34,018 nt of DNA from Comamonadaceae bacterium. GTDB taxonomy: Bacteria; Pseudomonadota; Gammaproteobacteria; Burkholderiales; Burkholderiaceae_C. A model generated the notes under the pieces. The model was given only the letters and a program-made list of their open reading frames with translations, searched no databases and was not told the origin of the DNA. This document shows positions 1 through 8,801 of the stretch, one piece after another (position 1 is the first letter of the stretch; each line of letters starts with the position of its first letter). The stretch is from NCBI GenBank assembly GCA_947372865.1, contig CANBVJ010000037.1, forward strand, positions 1 to 34,018, read 5' to 3'. The position numbers and the translations under genes are program-made.

Positions 1-2612
1 TAGTTGGCGGCATCTGCGCCACTGATCGTGTTGCCAGTGACGGTGACTGCCTTACCGGTACCTGCGTTCTTGTCGGCAAAGGCGCCAACTGCGGTGCCGC
101 CCAGGGTAACGGTGTCGCCTGCCAGCGCGGTAATCGACGCTGTGCCGCCCAAAGTCGCTGTCCGCGCGGTGTCGTAGGTCTTATTCTGCGCCATCAGGCC
201 ACTGACAGTGAGGCTGGCCTGGGTCACGCTCAGCGTGTTGGGCAAGTACGCCAAGGCGTAGCCCAATTGGTCTACTGCGCTGTCAGCCGTCAAAGCATGG
301 GTGCCCGCGGTCAGGTAGCCCGCAGACGATGTTGCACCACCGGCAGTGACGGTGGCTTCTGTGCGCAGGGCTTGCGTTGCGGTGTCGCCGTTTTGGCCGC
401 TGACGGTGGTGCTGTAGTTCGGTGCGCTGGTGCCGTACATAATGCTGGGCGCAGCATCGACGGCAACGGTGAGCGTGGGTTGCTCGCGGTACACCGCAAA
501 CAAGCCCGTTCCTAGCGCAACGCTGTAGTTGCTGCTGCCTTGTTTGCTGTTGTACCTGAATTTGCCACTGCCCGAACCCACCGCAGCACTCACTCCGGTG
601 CTGCCGCTGACTGAGCCGGTGTAGAGGATTGCCGTGCCGCCCGCACCCACTGCGATGGTGGGCGCGCCAGTGAGCAGCACGTCGCCTCCGGTGGGCGTTC
701 CCACCGCTGTCGCAGTGCCGGCCGCCAAAACCAAGCCGGTGGCGGTGGTGGAGACATTGCTGCCCACCGTTAAATCTCCCGCCGTGGTGTTAATGGCCAC
801 CGCGCCGGTGGAGGAGATGCCGCTGTAGCTGCTAGACCCCAGCGTGGCGGTGCCCACGCTGAGTGCTGCGCTGTTGGTCACGCTCAGGGCGCCTGCCGAT
901 GCGTCTGTGGCAAGGGTGCTTAAGGTGTTGGCGTTGTTGTTTAAGGTGTTGGCGCCTGTGCCCACAACGACCAGGGCGTTGCCGCGTGCGCTCACGGCGC
1001 CGGTCAGGGTGAGGGCGCCGCTGCCGCCTAGGGTTGTGGCTGAGCCCAGCAAAACCGCACCGCTGGCGGTGGCGGGCGTGGCGCTGCTATTGGTCAAGGC
1101 GCCCACTGCGCCGCTCTCTCCCGCGCTGCCGTAGCCGTAGAGCGTGAGTGCGTTGGACAGGGTGTTGGCGTTGAGGTCTAGCGAGGCGGCGCTGCTTGCG
1201 TTGCTGCCAACCGTTACGCCACCCAGACCCAGGGCGCTGTTGCTGCCCGCTTTTAAGGTGCCGGCGTTGAGCGTGGTGCCGCCGGTGTAGGTGTTGGTGC
1301 CGCTCAGGGTCACGGTGCCCGCAGTGGTTTTGCTGGCACCTGCGCTACCGGCCAAAATCGCGCTGACCGTGCCTGCTTGCAAGTCGTAGGCGCTGCTGCT
1401 GGTCAACACGCCGGTACTGCCACTTATGACACCTATGTCTTTCAAGGACACCGACGCCACCGTGTCTGAATAGCTTCCCAAACTCAGCGTCCCGGTGCCG
1501 CTGACGGTCAGTGCGCCAGCGTCTGCAAAAACATGGCTCGCACCGAGCGCCAGCGTACCGGCACTCACCGTCGTGCCACCGGTGTAGGTGTTGGCGCCCG
1601 ACAGGGTGAGGGTAGCGGCGTTGGTATCTTTTAGTAAAGAGCCCGCGCCCGACAAAACACCAGAGAACGTTTGTGCGCCACTTGAGGAATATTCCAACGC
1701 AGCGCCGCTGGACAGTGCAATGTTGCCTGCATAGCTGCCGTTGCCCAGACTGCCGCTGATCTGCAGCGTACCACCACTCACCGTGGAGGTTCCGGTGTAG
1801 GTGTTGGCGCCGCTCAGGGTGACGGTGCCCGCGCCACTCTTCGTAGCCCCAGCGTTGCCCGCCAAAACGGCGCTGGCCGAGCCGGATTGCAAGTCATAGC
1901 GTGCGGTGCTGGTCAAAACACCGCCGCTGCCAGTGATGGCGCCCGAACCCTGCAACGACACCGAGGCCACGGTGTCCGAATAGGTACCCAAGCTCAATGT
2001 GCCCGTGCCGCTGACCGTCATCGCCCCAGTGTCGGCAAAAACGTTTCTGGCCCCCAGCGCCAAGGTACCAGCGCTGACTGTGGTGCCGCCGGTGTAAGTG
2101 TTGGCGCCAGACAAGGTCAAGGTAGCTGCATTGGTGTCTTTGAGTACGGCTCCAGCGCCCGAGACGATGCCGGAAAGGGTTTGTGCAAGGCTGGACGAAT
2201 ACTCCAATACCGCGCCGCTGGCGACCGATATATTACCTGCGTAACTGCCGCCGCCCAGACTCCCGGTTAACTGCAGCGTTCCATCGGTGATGGCCGTGGC
2301 GCCCGTATAGGTATTGGCGCCCGACAAAGTCCAGGTGCCCGTACCGCTCTTGGACAGGGTGCCTGAACCTATGCCCACAATACACGCGAGTGTGCCGCCT
2401 GCCGCACCGTCCAAGGTAAGGGCGTAGTTGCCACTGGTAATGGTGCCTAGGTTCGTCAGGTTGATTTTTCCGGTACCGCCAACAATCGATGCAGACGCGC
2501 CCAGCGTCACCAAGCCCGCATAGGTGGCCGCAGTCGCGCTGCTGTTTATCAAGGCGCCACTATTGCTGTAACCGCTGCCAGCAATGCGCAGTGGCTTGTT
2601 GTAGGCAATGGT
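1..2612 (-). pseudogene. Downstream part of giant TpsA1 exoprotein, beyond an in-frame stop (continues past window edge)
   Basis: Reading the minus strand in the same frame as the upstream tpsA1 fragment, I find no stop codon between the TAG at 2613-2615 and position 1, so about 870 more codons remain open. The protein begins with further passenger repeats of the autotransporter-associated beta-strand type (core like SGANTYTGGT, near 2310, 2090, 1795, 1580 and 1285). A segment of Ala/Thr/Ser/Gly-rich beta-helix follows. Near the edge come an MBG-like module (about 460-230, with IMYGTSAPNYSTTVSG) and a YDG-like module (about 220-1, with NKTYDTARTATLGGTA). These modules are typical of large secreted filamentous-haemagglutinin-like adhesins. 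No credible start codon with a ribosome site is seen after the stop. The segment is therefore either dead, read through, or part of an intact gene if the stop is a sequence error. The true C-terminus is outside the window. Confidence 0.75.
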
Positions 2613-5600
2613 CTACCCATTGAGATCGAGCAAACCTGTGGTGATGCTCACGCTGCCCGCGACCCCGCCTAGGGCGGTGGCGTTGCCCAGCTTCAAGGTG
2701 CCGCCAAAAACATTGGTTCCGCCGGTGTAGGTGTTGGCGCCAGTCAGCGTCAGGGTGGTGCCCGCTGCCGTGGCGTTCCCCAGGCTGCCAGAACCCGAGA
2801 TAAGGCCACTGAACGTTTGAGAGGCCGTGGAAGAGTAGTAAAGGCTTGCTCCAGAACCGATGGCGATGGCTCCAGAATAGTCTGCACCCGTTCCGTAGGA
2901 ATTGCTGCCACCGAGATACAGCGAGCCACCCGTCACAGCGGTTCCGCCCCAGCTATTGGCAGCGCCGGCAAGCACTACGGAGCCCTGCCCCGACTTGGTG
3001 AGCAGGTAGTTACCGGTCACCGAACCCGTGATCGTGAGGGTCCCCAAGCCGGTATCAGCCAATATGCTTGCAGCGCCCATAGTGACTGGACTTGCAATCG
3101 TGTAACTGTTGGTAAACGGTGCGATCGGACTCGAGCTTTGGAGCGTACCGCCATTGAGGGTAATAGGCTCAGCGCCGATATTGGCTTGAATGTCCAGCGT
3201 CGCGCCTGAGGCGACGGTAGTTCCGCCCGACACATCGCCCAGCCCTGCCGCATGGGTCACCGACAGAGTGCCAGCGTTCACATTGGTGCCGCCGGTATAG
3301 GTGTTGGCGCCCGCCAAGATCCAAGTGCCCGCGTCTTGTTTGGTGAGCGTGCCTGAACCCAGGCCCAAAATGCTAGCCACGCTGCCCCCCGCCGCCCCAC
3401 CCAAGGTCAAGCTGTAGTTGGAGCTGGTTATGTTGCCCGCATTCGTCAGGCTGATTTTCCCGGTGCCCGCCACAATGGAGGTGTCGCTTCCCAAGGTGAC
3501 CAGGCCGGCGTAGCTTGCGGCGGTGGCGCTGCTGTTGATCAAGGCGCCGCCACTGCTCACACCGGTGCCGTTCAAGGTCAGCGGCTTGGCGTACGCAATG
3601 GTTTGCCCATTGAGGTCCAATGCGCCGCCTGTCAAACTCACCGTGCCTTGTGCATCACCCAACGCGGTGGCGCTTGCCAGCTTCAAGGTGCCGGCCGAGA
3701 TCACCGTTCCGCCGGTATAGGTATTGGCACCAGACAGGGTCAAAACGCCGGTGATCGATGTTGACTTGCTGACGCTCCCGCCGCCTGAAATCACGCCACT
3801 GAATGTCTGTGTCGCGCCAGAAGAAAAACGAATGTTTCCACCGTTTAGCGCGATGTTGCCGTTGTAAACACCACTGGGGCCCAAACCGGCGCTGGCGCCG
3901 ATGTACAAAGTTCCAGCCACAACTACGGTATCACCCCAATTGTTGGAGGGCGCAGCAATCCCCCACTGGGAAGCACCGGACTTGGTCAGCGCATAGTTAC
4001 CCGTCACCGATCCGGTAAAAATCAGAGCGCCGACCGGGCCAAAAAAAGTGCTGTTGGCGCCCAGCGTGATGGACGGGCTCACGGAGTAGGTAGTGACGGA
4101 CAGATTGGTGATCGTGCCACCATTCAAGGCAATTGGTTCGGGCCCCAAGGCCGCTTCGATATCGAGCGTTGCGCCGGAGGCAACCGTTGTGCCGCCTGAC
4201 ACACTGCCCAATGCCGCAGCATTGGTCAAAGACAGCGTGCCAGCGTTCACCGTGGTGGTACCGGTAAAGGTATTGGTTCCCGACAGTGTCAGCGTGCCAG
4301 CACCCGATTTGGTCAGTGCGGTGGCGCCCGAAATCACGCCCGCGACCGAGCTGGCCGTGGCACTGTCTAAAGCCAAGGTGCTGGCGGTGCCCGGCGCAAT
4401 GCCACCCGTCACCGCCACGCCAGCGCTGGTGGACTGCAGCGTGGCCGCAGTATTGAGTACCAAGGAGCCGTTGTAGACCTGCGCGCCGCCGGTCACCACA
4501 TTGGCCGCCAGATTGATGCTGCCACTTCCCCCCACGCCTGCGGTCACGCTCAAGCCGCCGCTGGTGCCCGAGGCGGTGATCGCGTTGTTCAGGTTCACGT
4601 TGCGGTAGGCGGACAAACTCAGGGTGGTGTTGGCGCTCCAGGCCACAGCCGCGCCCACCGTCAGGTCACCGCTGTCCGCGCCCAAGGCGTTGTCGGTGGC
4701 AATACTGACATTGCCTCTGGACAGGCTGTCTTGCAGCGTGGTCGCGCCAATGCCGCTGCTGGTGCTGGCGCCCGCGCCGCTGCTGATGGTGAAGTCGGTG
4801 GGGTCCAGCAGCCAGGTGCCGAACTTGCCCTGGGGCGCGCTGGTATTGACCTGCGCACCATCGGCAATGACCAGATTGGCCGCAGAGGTCTCGATAAAAC
4901 CACCGTCGCCGCCCAGGCTGCCTCCGCGCGCGCTCAAGCCCCCGGCCATGTCAGCGCGCCCGGCCAGATTGGTCAGATCCGTAACAAGCGCAATGCGCCC
5001 GCCCTGGCCTGCGCTGTTGGGCGCCGCATCGGCCGCAATGCGGCCCGTGGTCTCGATGCGGTCGCTGGCCACCAAACGAATAGTGCCGCCCTCGGACACC
5101 AAGCCTGTGGCATTGAGCACGCCGCGGTTTTTAACCACCCCGGCCTGCAGGCGGTTGGCAGCCTGGGCGGACAGGATGATGAGGCCGCCTGGGGCTTCTA
5201 CCGCATTGCCGTTGTCCACCAGCGCAGCCATGGTGGCGGGGCTGACCAGGATGTTGGACAGCCGTCCTTCGCTGCCGATTTGCAACTGGTAGCGCTCGCC
5301 CGCCGCCAAGGCCACCGTACCCATCTTGGCCAGCACCACGCCCTGGTTGCGCACCTCGGGCGCCAGCAGAGCGATGTAGCCACCGTACTGGGCGCTCAGA
5401 GTGCCTTGGTTGACGACGCTGCCCGTGGCGCTCTGGCGCTCCAACAGGTAGTTACCTGCCATGAAGTCCGCGTCGCTGATCTTGTGGGTGGTGGCAGCCA
5501 GCGCGCCTACATCCACGCTGGAGCCTGGCGCAAAGTAGACACCGTTGGGGTTGCTCAAAAACACCTGGCCGTTGGCGTTGATCTGGCCAAAAATCTGGCT

Positions 5601-6032
5601 AGGAGTGCTGCCCAACACCCGGTTCAAAATCACGCTGCTGGCCTGCGGCTGGCTGAAGTTGACTGTGGCGCCGCTGCCCACGTCAAAGCTTTGCCAGTTG
5701 ACTGCCGCGCGCTGGCTGCTTTGCAAAATGTCCATCACGCCCTGGTTTTGGCGGATGCTGACGCTGCCCACCGCTACCTGGCCGCCCACGGGCAACTGGT
5801 CGGGCGCCGGCCCGGCGGCATGCACCAGCCCGGCGCTGACCAGCGCCACCAGCAGCGGCTGCAGCAGCGCCCAAAGCGCTTGGCCCGCTTTTGCGCCCAC
5901 TGCGCCCGCCACTTCCACAGCGCCCTGCACCGCGGCACCGGTGCCGCTCGCACGTCCGGCACGGGCGTTTTCAGGCGCAGCGACATAGGTGCCACTGGCC
6001 TCGTTCCACAAGACGCGGTAGATCTTGTTCAT
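2613..6032 (-). CDS. TpsA1: filamentous haemagglutinin-like two-partner secretion exoprotein, truncated by TAG
   Basis: This is a secreted exoprotein with an N-terminal TPS (haemagglutination activity) domain, exported by the adjacent TpsB1. The start is the ATG at 6030-6032: it opens a classic extended signal peptide region (MNKIYRVLWNEASGTYVAA), and the in-frame extension upstream to 6209 overlaps tpsB1. A hydrophobic signal core follows at about residues 50-72. The TPS domain (about 75-320) contains the NRVLG...FGQINANGQVFLSNPNGVYF signature. The rest is beta-helical passenger with autotransporter-associated beta-strand repeats (near 4255, 3713, 3293 and 2731). The frame ends after 1139 residues at a TAG (2613-2615) inside a DLNGQTIA-type motif. 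The duplicated module at 3603-3605 has CAA (Gln) at the same point, so the stop looks like a CAG-to-TAG mutation. The secretion domain is intact, so a shortened product could still be exported. The host target is unknown. Confidence 0.85.
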   Translation of the reverse strand: MNKIYRVLWNEASGTYVAAPENARAGRASGTGAAVQGAVEVAGAVGAKAGQALWALLQPLLVALVSAGLVHAAGPAPDQLPVGGQVAVGSVSIRQNQGVMDILQSSQRAAVNWQSFDVGSGATVNFSQPQASSVILNRVLGSTPSQIFGQINANGQVFLSNPNGVYFAPGSSVDVGALAATTHKISDADFMAGNYLLERQSATGSVVNQGTLSAQYGGYIALLAPEVRNQGVVLAKMGTVALAAGERYQLQIGSEGRLSNILVSPATMAALVDNGNAVEAPGGLIILSAQAANRLQAGVVKNRGVLNATGLVSEGGTIRLVASDRIETTGRIAADAAPNSAGQGGRIALVTDLTNLAGRADMAGGLSARGGSLGGDGGFIETSAANLVIADGAQVNTSAPQGKFGTWLLDPTDFTISSGAGASTSSGIGATTLQDSLSRGNVSIATDNALGADSGDLTVGAAVAWSANTTLSLSAYRNVNLNNAITASGTSGGLSVTAGVGGSGSINLAANVVTGGAQVYNGSLVLNTAATLQSTSAGVAVTGGIAPGTASTLALDSATASSVAGVISGATALTKSGAGTLTLSGTNTFTGTTTVNAGTLSLTNAAALGSVSGGTTVASGATLDIEAALGPEPIALNGGTITNLSVTTYSVSPSITLGANSTFFGPVGALIFTGSVTGNYALTKSGASQWGIAAPSNNWGDTVVVAGTLYIGASAGLGPSGVYNGNIALNGGNIRFSSGATQTFSGVISGGGSVSKSTSITGVLTLSGANTYTGGTVISAGTLKLASATALGDAQGTVSLTGGALDLNGQTIAYAKPLTLNGTGVSSGGALINSSATAASYAGLVTLGSDTSIVAGTGKISLTNAGNITSSNYSLTLGGAAGGSVASILGLGSGTLTKQDAGTWILAGANTYTGGTNVNAGTLSVTHAAGLGDVSGGTTVASGATLDIQANIGAEPITLNGGTLQSSSPIAPFTNSYTIASPVTMGAASILADTGLGTLTITGSVTGNYLLTKSGQGSVVLAGAANSWGGTAVTGGSLYLGGSNSYGTGADYSGAIAIGSGASLYYSSTASQTFSGLISGSGSLGNATAAGTTLTLTGANTYTGGTNVFGGTLKLGNATALGGVAGSVSITTGLLDLNG

Positions 6033-6064
6033 GCCAATATCTGAATCACGGCGCGCGGTCCAGC

Positions 6065-7882
6065 CTAAAAGCCCATGGCGACACTGGCCCAGACCCGGTC
6101 CAGCACCCGCGTGCCGTCCTGGTCGCGCCCGGTCGAGGTCGGATTGGGGTTGTCGCCCTGGCGGCGCGCCCAGGTCAGCCGCGCACTGGTGCGGCGGCTC
6201 ACTTGCCACGCCAGCGCCAGACCCGCGCCCGAAAGTGCGTAGCTATTGAGGGCCGACGCGCCGTTGTAATCGTTGCGGGCATTGACGGTGACAGTGCCGC
6301 TGTCAAAGAACGCGGACCACACCAACGGCGCACTAGCCTGCCAGCGCAGCTCGGCACTGGCGACGCGGCCAATCGCACCCGCGCCCTCGTCGCCCGGATA
6401 GGCCCGCACGCCCGTGCTGCCGCCCAGGCTAAAGCGCTCGGAAGAATCCAGATTCTGGTCCGTCCATTGGCCCGAGAGCGACACCAGCAGCAGCAAAGCG
6501 TCGGTGATGGACTGCTGGCGGGCCAGGCTGTAGCGCAACTTGCGGTAGTCGCCTGCGGTTTGGGTGCTCAGGGCGTCGGTCGCCCGCTGGGCTGCGCCTT
6601 CCAATTGCAGGTGACCCTGGCTGAGCGTGAGGTTGCCACTGGTCGCGCCACCGCCGGCCAGATCGTCAAAGCGGTTGCCGTACAGACTCCACGACAGCGC
6701 CAAGCTGCGATAGTCAGAAGTGGCAAGCTTGGCCGCGTAGTTCAGAAAACGCTTCTCGTCCAGCGCCAGACCCAGGTACAGGTTTTCGCGCTGCGCACGC
6801 ACCAGCGGATACGAGGCCTCCAGGCCCCACACGGCGCTGGAGCCTTCCAGGCCCAAGCTGCTGTAGTCTGCGGTGATGACCTGGTATTGCAGATGCGAGG
6901 TGTTCACACCCATTCGCAAACCGTCGTAGCCCATGGGAAAGCCTAAGCTCACACGCGCATAGGTGCTGCCCTGGTTGGCCACCACGTTGCCAGTCCACAA
7001 ATCGCCCTGGCCCAGCAGGCCGTTGCCATACATGTTCAGGCTCACCCGGTCAGAGCCAGTAGACGCGCCACCGGCGTTGTCGAGCACCGCGTCGCCCGTC
7101 ACCGGGGCCGTGTCTTCCACATGGAGCAGCAAGTCGGTCTGGCCGGGCGCCGCACCCTCGGCCAGTGCGCCAGTGACGGCTACGCCTGGCAGGTCACCGG
7201 CGATCAACAAAGCCCGGTCCAAGGCCTGGGCCTGCAAAAACGTCCCTTCAGGCAGTTGGGCCGCCACCCTGCCCTGAATCTGCGAGGGCACCGTGCGCGA
7301 AGGAGGATTGGCCTCCACAAGCACCTTGCCCAATACCGCCTCCAGCACCAAAAAACTCAGCGTACCGTCCGACACATCTTGCGCCGGCAACACCACCGAG
7401 GCAAGATAACCCCGTGCACGGTAACGGGCCGCAACCACCGCCGTGAGCGCTTCGATTTCGCTGAATTCCAGCGCACGCTGGCGGTAAGGCTCCAGCACAG
7501 CCTCCAACTCAACGCTGGCCACCAGAGTGTTGCCTGAGAACCTGAAACCACTGATGGTCAATGCGTTACCACGCCGGGGTGAAGGTGGCTCGGCCGGCAC
7601 CAGCACCTCTGGCACACCCTGGCGCGGCAGCGGCCGAAGCTGGTCGCGTTCCAATTGCTGCCGCAAGGCGCCAGCGTCGGTCGCCGCTTGGAGGGGCGTC
7701 GCCGGGACAAGCGCCAGGGCAGCTAACAGCGGCAAAAACCCGCACACACCAGACACGAACCCAATGGGAGAGGGTCCATGTGCATTTTTTGTTGGCGTAG
7801 GCGAGGGCAGATCAACAAGCAGGGGCAATTCGCTAGAAGAACTTGCCAGATGCGAAAAAATTGATTTCAATGATTTTTGCAA
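6065..7882 (-). CDS. TpsB1: FhaC/ShlB/HecB-family outer-membrane two-partner secretion transporter
   Basis: This Omp85-superfamily transporter recognises the TPS domain of the exoprotein in the periplasm and threads it through the outer membrane. It has a hydrophobic signal segment ending near PATPLQA, a proline-rich linker, one or two POTRA-type regions (ISGFRFSGNTLV onwards, then LVLEAVLGKV) and a long beta-barrel. The loop-6 signature is present as GVRAYPGDEG, and the chain ends in the aromatic residue expected of outer-membrane barrels (SVAMGF). At about 600 residues it has the family's usual size. The stop lies 32 bases before the tpsA1 start, so tpsB1-tpsA1 form an operon. The start is uncertain: the longest frame begins with TTG at 7880-7882 in very AT-rich DNA without a clear ribosome site, and a GTG just before the hydrophobic core is an alternative. 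Confidence 0.9.
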   Translation of the reverse strand: MQKSLKSIFSHLASSSSELPLLVDLPSPTPTKNAHGPSPIGFVSGVCGFLPLLAALALVPATPLQAATDAGALRQQLERDQLRPLPRQGVPEVLVPAEPPSPRRGNALTISGFRFSGNTLVASVELEAVLEPYRQRALEFSEIEALTAVVAARYRARGYLASVVLPAQDVSDGTLSFLVLEAVLGKVLVEANPPSRTVPSQIQGRVAAQLPEGTFLQAQALDRALLIAGDLPGVAVTGALAEGAAPGQTDLLLHVEDTAPVTGDAVLDNAGGASTGSDRVSLNMYGNGLLGQGDLWTGNVVANQGSTYARVSLGFPMGYDGLRMGVNTSHLQYQVITADYSSLGLEGSSAVWGLEASYPLVRAQRENLYLGLALDEKRFLNYAAKLATSDYRSLALSWSLYGNRFDDLAGGGATSGNLTLSQGHLQLEGAAQRATDALSTQTAGDYRKLRYSLARQQSITDALLLLVSLSGQWTDQNLDSSERFSLGGSTGVRAYPGDEGAGAIGRVASAELRWQASAPLVWSAFFDSGTVTVNARNDYNGASALNSYALSGAGLALAWQVSRRTSARLTWARRQGDNPNPTSTGRDQDGTRVLDRVWASVAMGF

Positions 7883-7960
7883 ATATTTAATATAAATAAC
7901 ATTTAAGTTAAAAATGATTTATATCAATATTAAACGCAAAAAGCTGACAAAATTTGACAG
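7883..7960 (-). promoter_or_regulatory. AT-rich leader and probable promoter of tpsB1-tpsA1
   Basis: This is a sharply AT-rich island between GC-rich plsC and tpsB1. On the minus strand a TTGTCA box (7945-7950) is followed after 17 bases by TTGATA (7922-7927), with TATAAA overlapping (7918-7923). A pair of TGACA motifs 10 bases apart sits at 7945-7959. The boxes match sigma-70 consensus only partly, so the promoter is inferred from position and composition. The remainder of the gap (to 8073) shows nothing I recognise. Confidence 0.35.
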
Positions 7961-8073
7961 CACCGTTACAACGCCACATGGCGAAGCGGCCCGCTAGGGC
8001 GTCAGCAGGAAGTGGCGCCCAAGGGGCTAAAAGGAATGCAAGACCTGGATCGGCGCTGTGGGTCGCCGGATGC

Positions 8074-8799
8074 TCAGTCGCGCAACTGAATGACGGCGGC
8101 TCGTACATCAGCCGCCCAGGTGCGGCGGTCGCGCCCGGCGGCGTGTTGTGCCGGGCCAAAGTGCGCTACGGCCGCCAGGTCTTGGGCGCGCAGGGTACGC
8201 CAAATGGAGCCGACCAAGGTGTCGTCGCCGATGTAGCAGGGCGCAAAACTCGCCAGCCCGGTGCGGCTGTTGATAAAGCGCAGCCCCACCGGCACCACCG
8301 GCGCATCGGCCGAAATGGCGGCCTGGAACAAATTGGCATGAAAGGGCAGCACCGTGCTGCCATCGCCCGTAGTGCCTTCGGGGAACACCGCCAGTACCTC
8401 GTCTGCACGCAAGCATTCGGCCATGTGGTGCACCACGCGCAGGGCGTCGCGGCGCGACTCGCGGGTGATATACAGCGTGCCTCCGGCCGTGGCCAGGGTA
8501 CCAATCAGTGGCCAGTTCTGGATGTCCGCTTTGGAGATAAAGCGACAGTGGCGCGCGGCGTGCATGACCAAGATGTCAAGCCACGAAATATGGTTGGCCG
8601 CCAGCAGCACCGGCCCACTCCGCGGCACCTCGCCGTGCACCTGCAGTTTGACGCCCAAGCAAGCCAGCATGGTGTGCGCCCAGGCCTGCACCGCAGCGTC
8701 ACGGGCGTCTTGTTCGAGTGCGGGGAAGCGCAGGTAAATCAACCAAAGGCCCCGGCCCACATGCACCAGCATGCGCACTAGCCGGACCAAGGCGCGCAT
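8074..8799 (-). CDS. plsC: 1-acyl-sn-glycerol-3-phosphate acyltransferase (PlsC family)
   Basis: This membrane-associated enzyme adds the second acyl chain to lysophosphatidic acid, giving phosphatidic acid for phospholipid synthesis. The acyltransferase motifs are visible: NHISWLD (NHx4D, catalytic His and Asp) at about residues 69-75 and FPEGTT (glycerophosphate binding) at about 140. A hydrophobic N-terminus (about 5-25) can anchor it to the inner membrane. The 241-residue length is normal for the family. The ATG lies two bases after the stop of the dihydroorotase-like gene, so it is the last gene of the yqgE-ruvX-pyrR-pyrB-pyrC' run and is probably translated from the same message. Other lysophospholipid acyltransferases share these motifs, so the exact acceptor is not proven. 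Confidence 0.9.
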   Translation of the reverse strand: MRALVRLVRMLVHVGRGLWLIYLRFPALEQDARDAAVQAWAHTMLACLGVKLQVHGEVPRSGPVLLAANHISWLDILVMHAARHCRFISKADIQNWPLIGTLATAGGTLYITRESRRDALRVVHHMAECLRADEVLAVFPEGTTGDGSTVLPFHANLFQAAISADAPVVPVGLRFINSRTGLASFAPCYIGDDTLVGSIWRTLRAQDLAAVAHFGPAQHAAGRDRRTWAADVRAAVIQLRD

Positions 8800-8801
8800 G
8801 G

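Noticed and set aside
1280..4270. Regularly recurring similar blocks as a CRISPR array or satellite DNA
   Set aside because: The periods are whole codons and encode protein repeats of a beta-helix passenger, with no short identical repeats separated by unique spacers.
4731..6044. 437-codon plus-strand open frame opposite the TPS domain of tpsA1
   Set aside because: It runs antisense to a strongly supported coding domain, with low-complexity Ala/Gly/His/Gln composition and no recognisable motif; a GC-bias shadow.
7908..8159. 83-codon minus-strand frame between plsC and tpsB1
   Set aside because: It overlaps plsC and the AT-rich leader, with no motif, ribosome site or coding-like composition.
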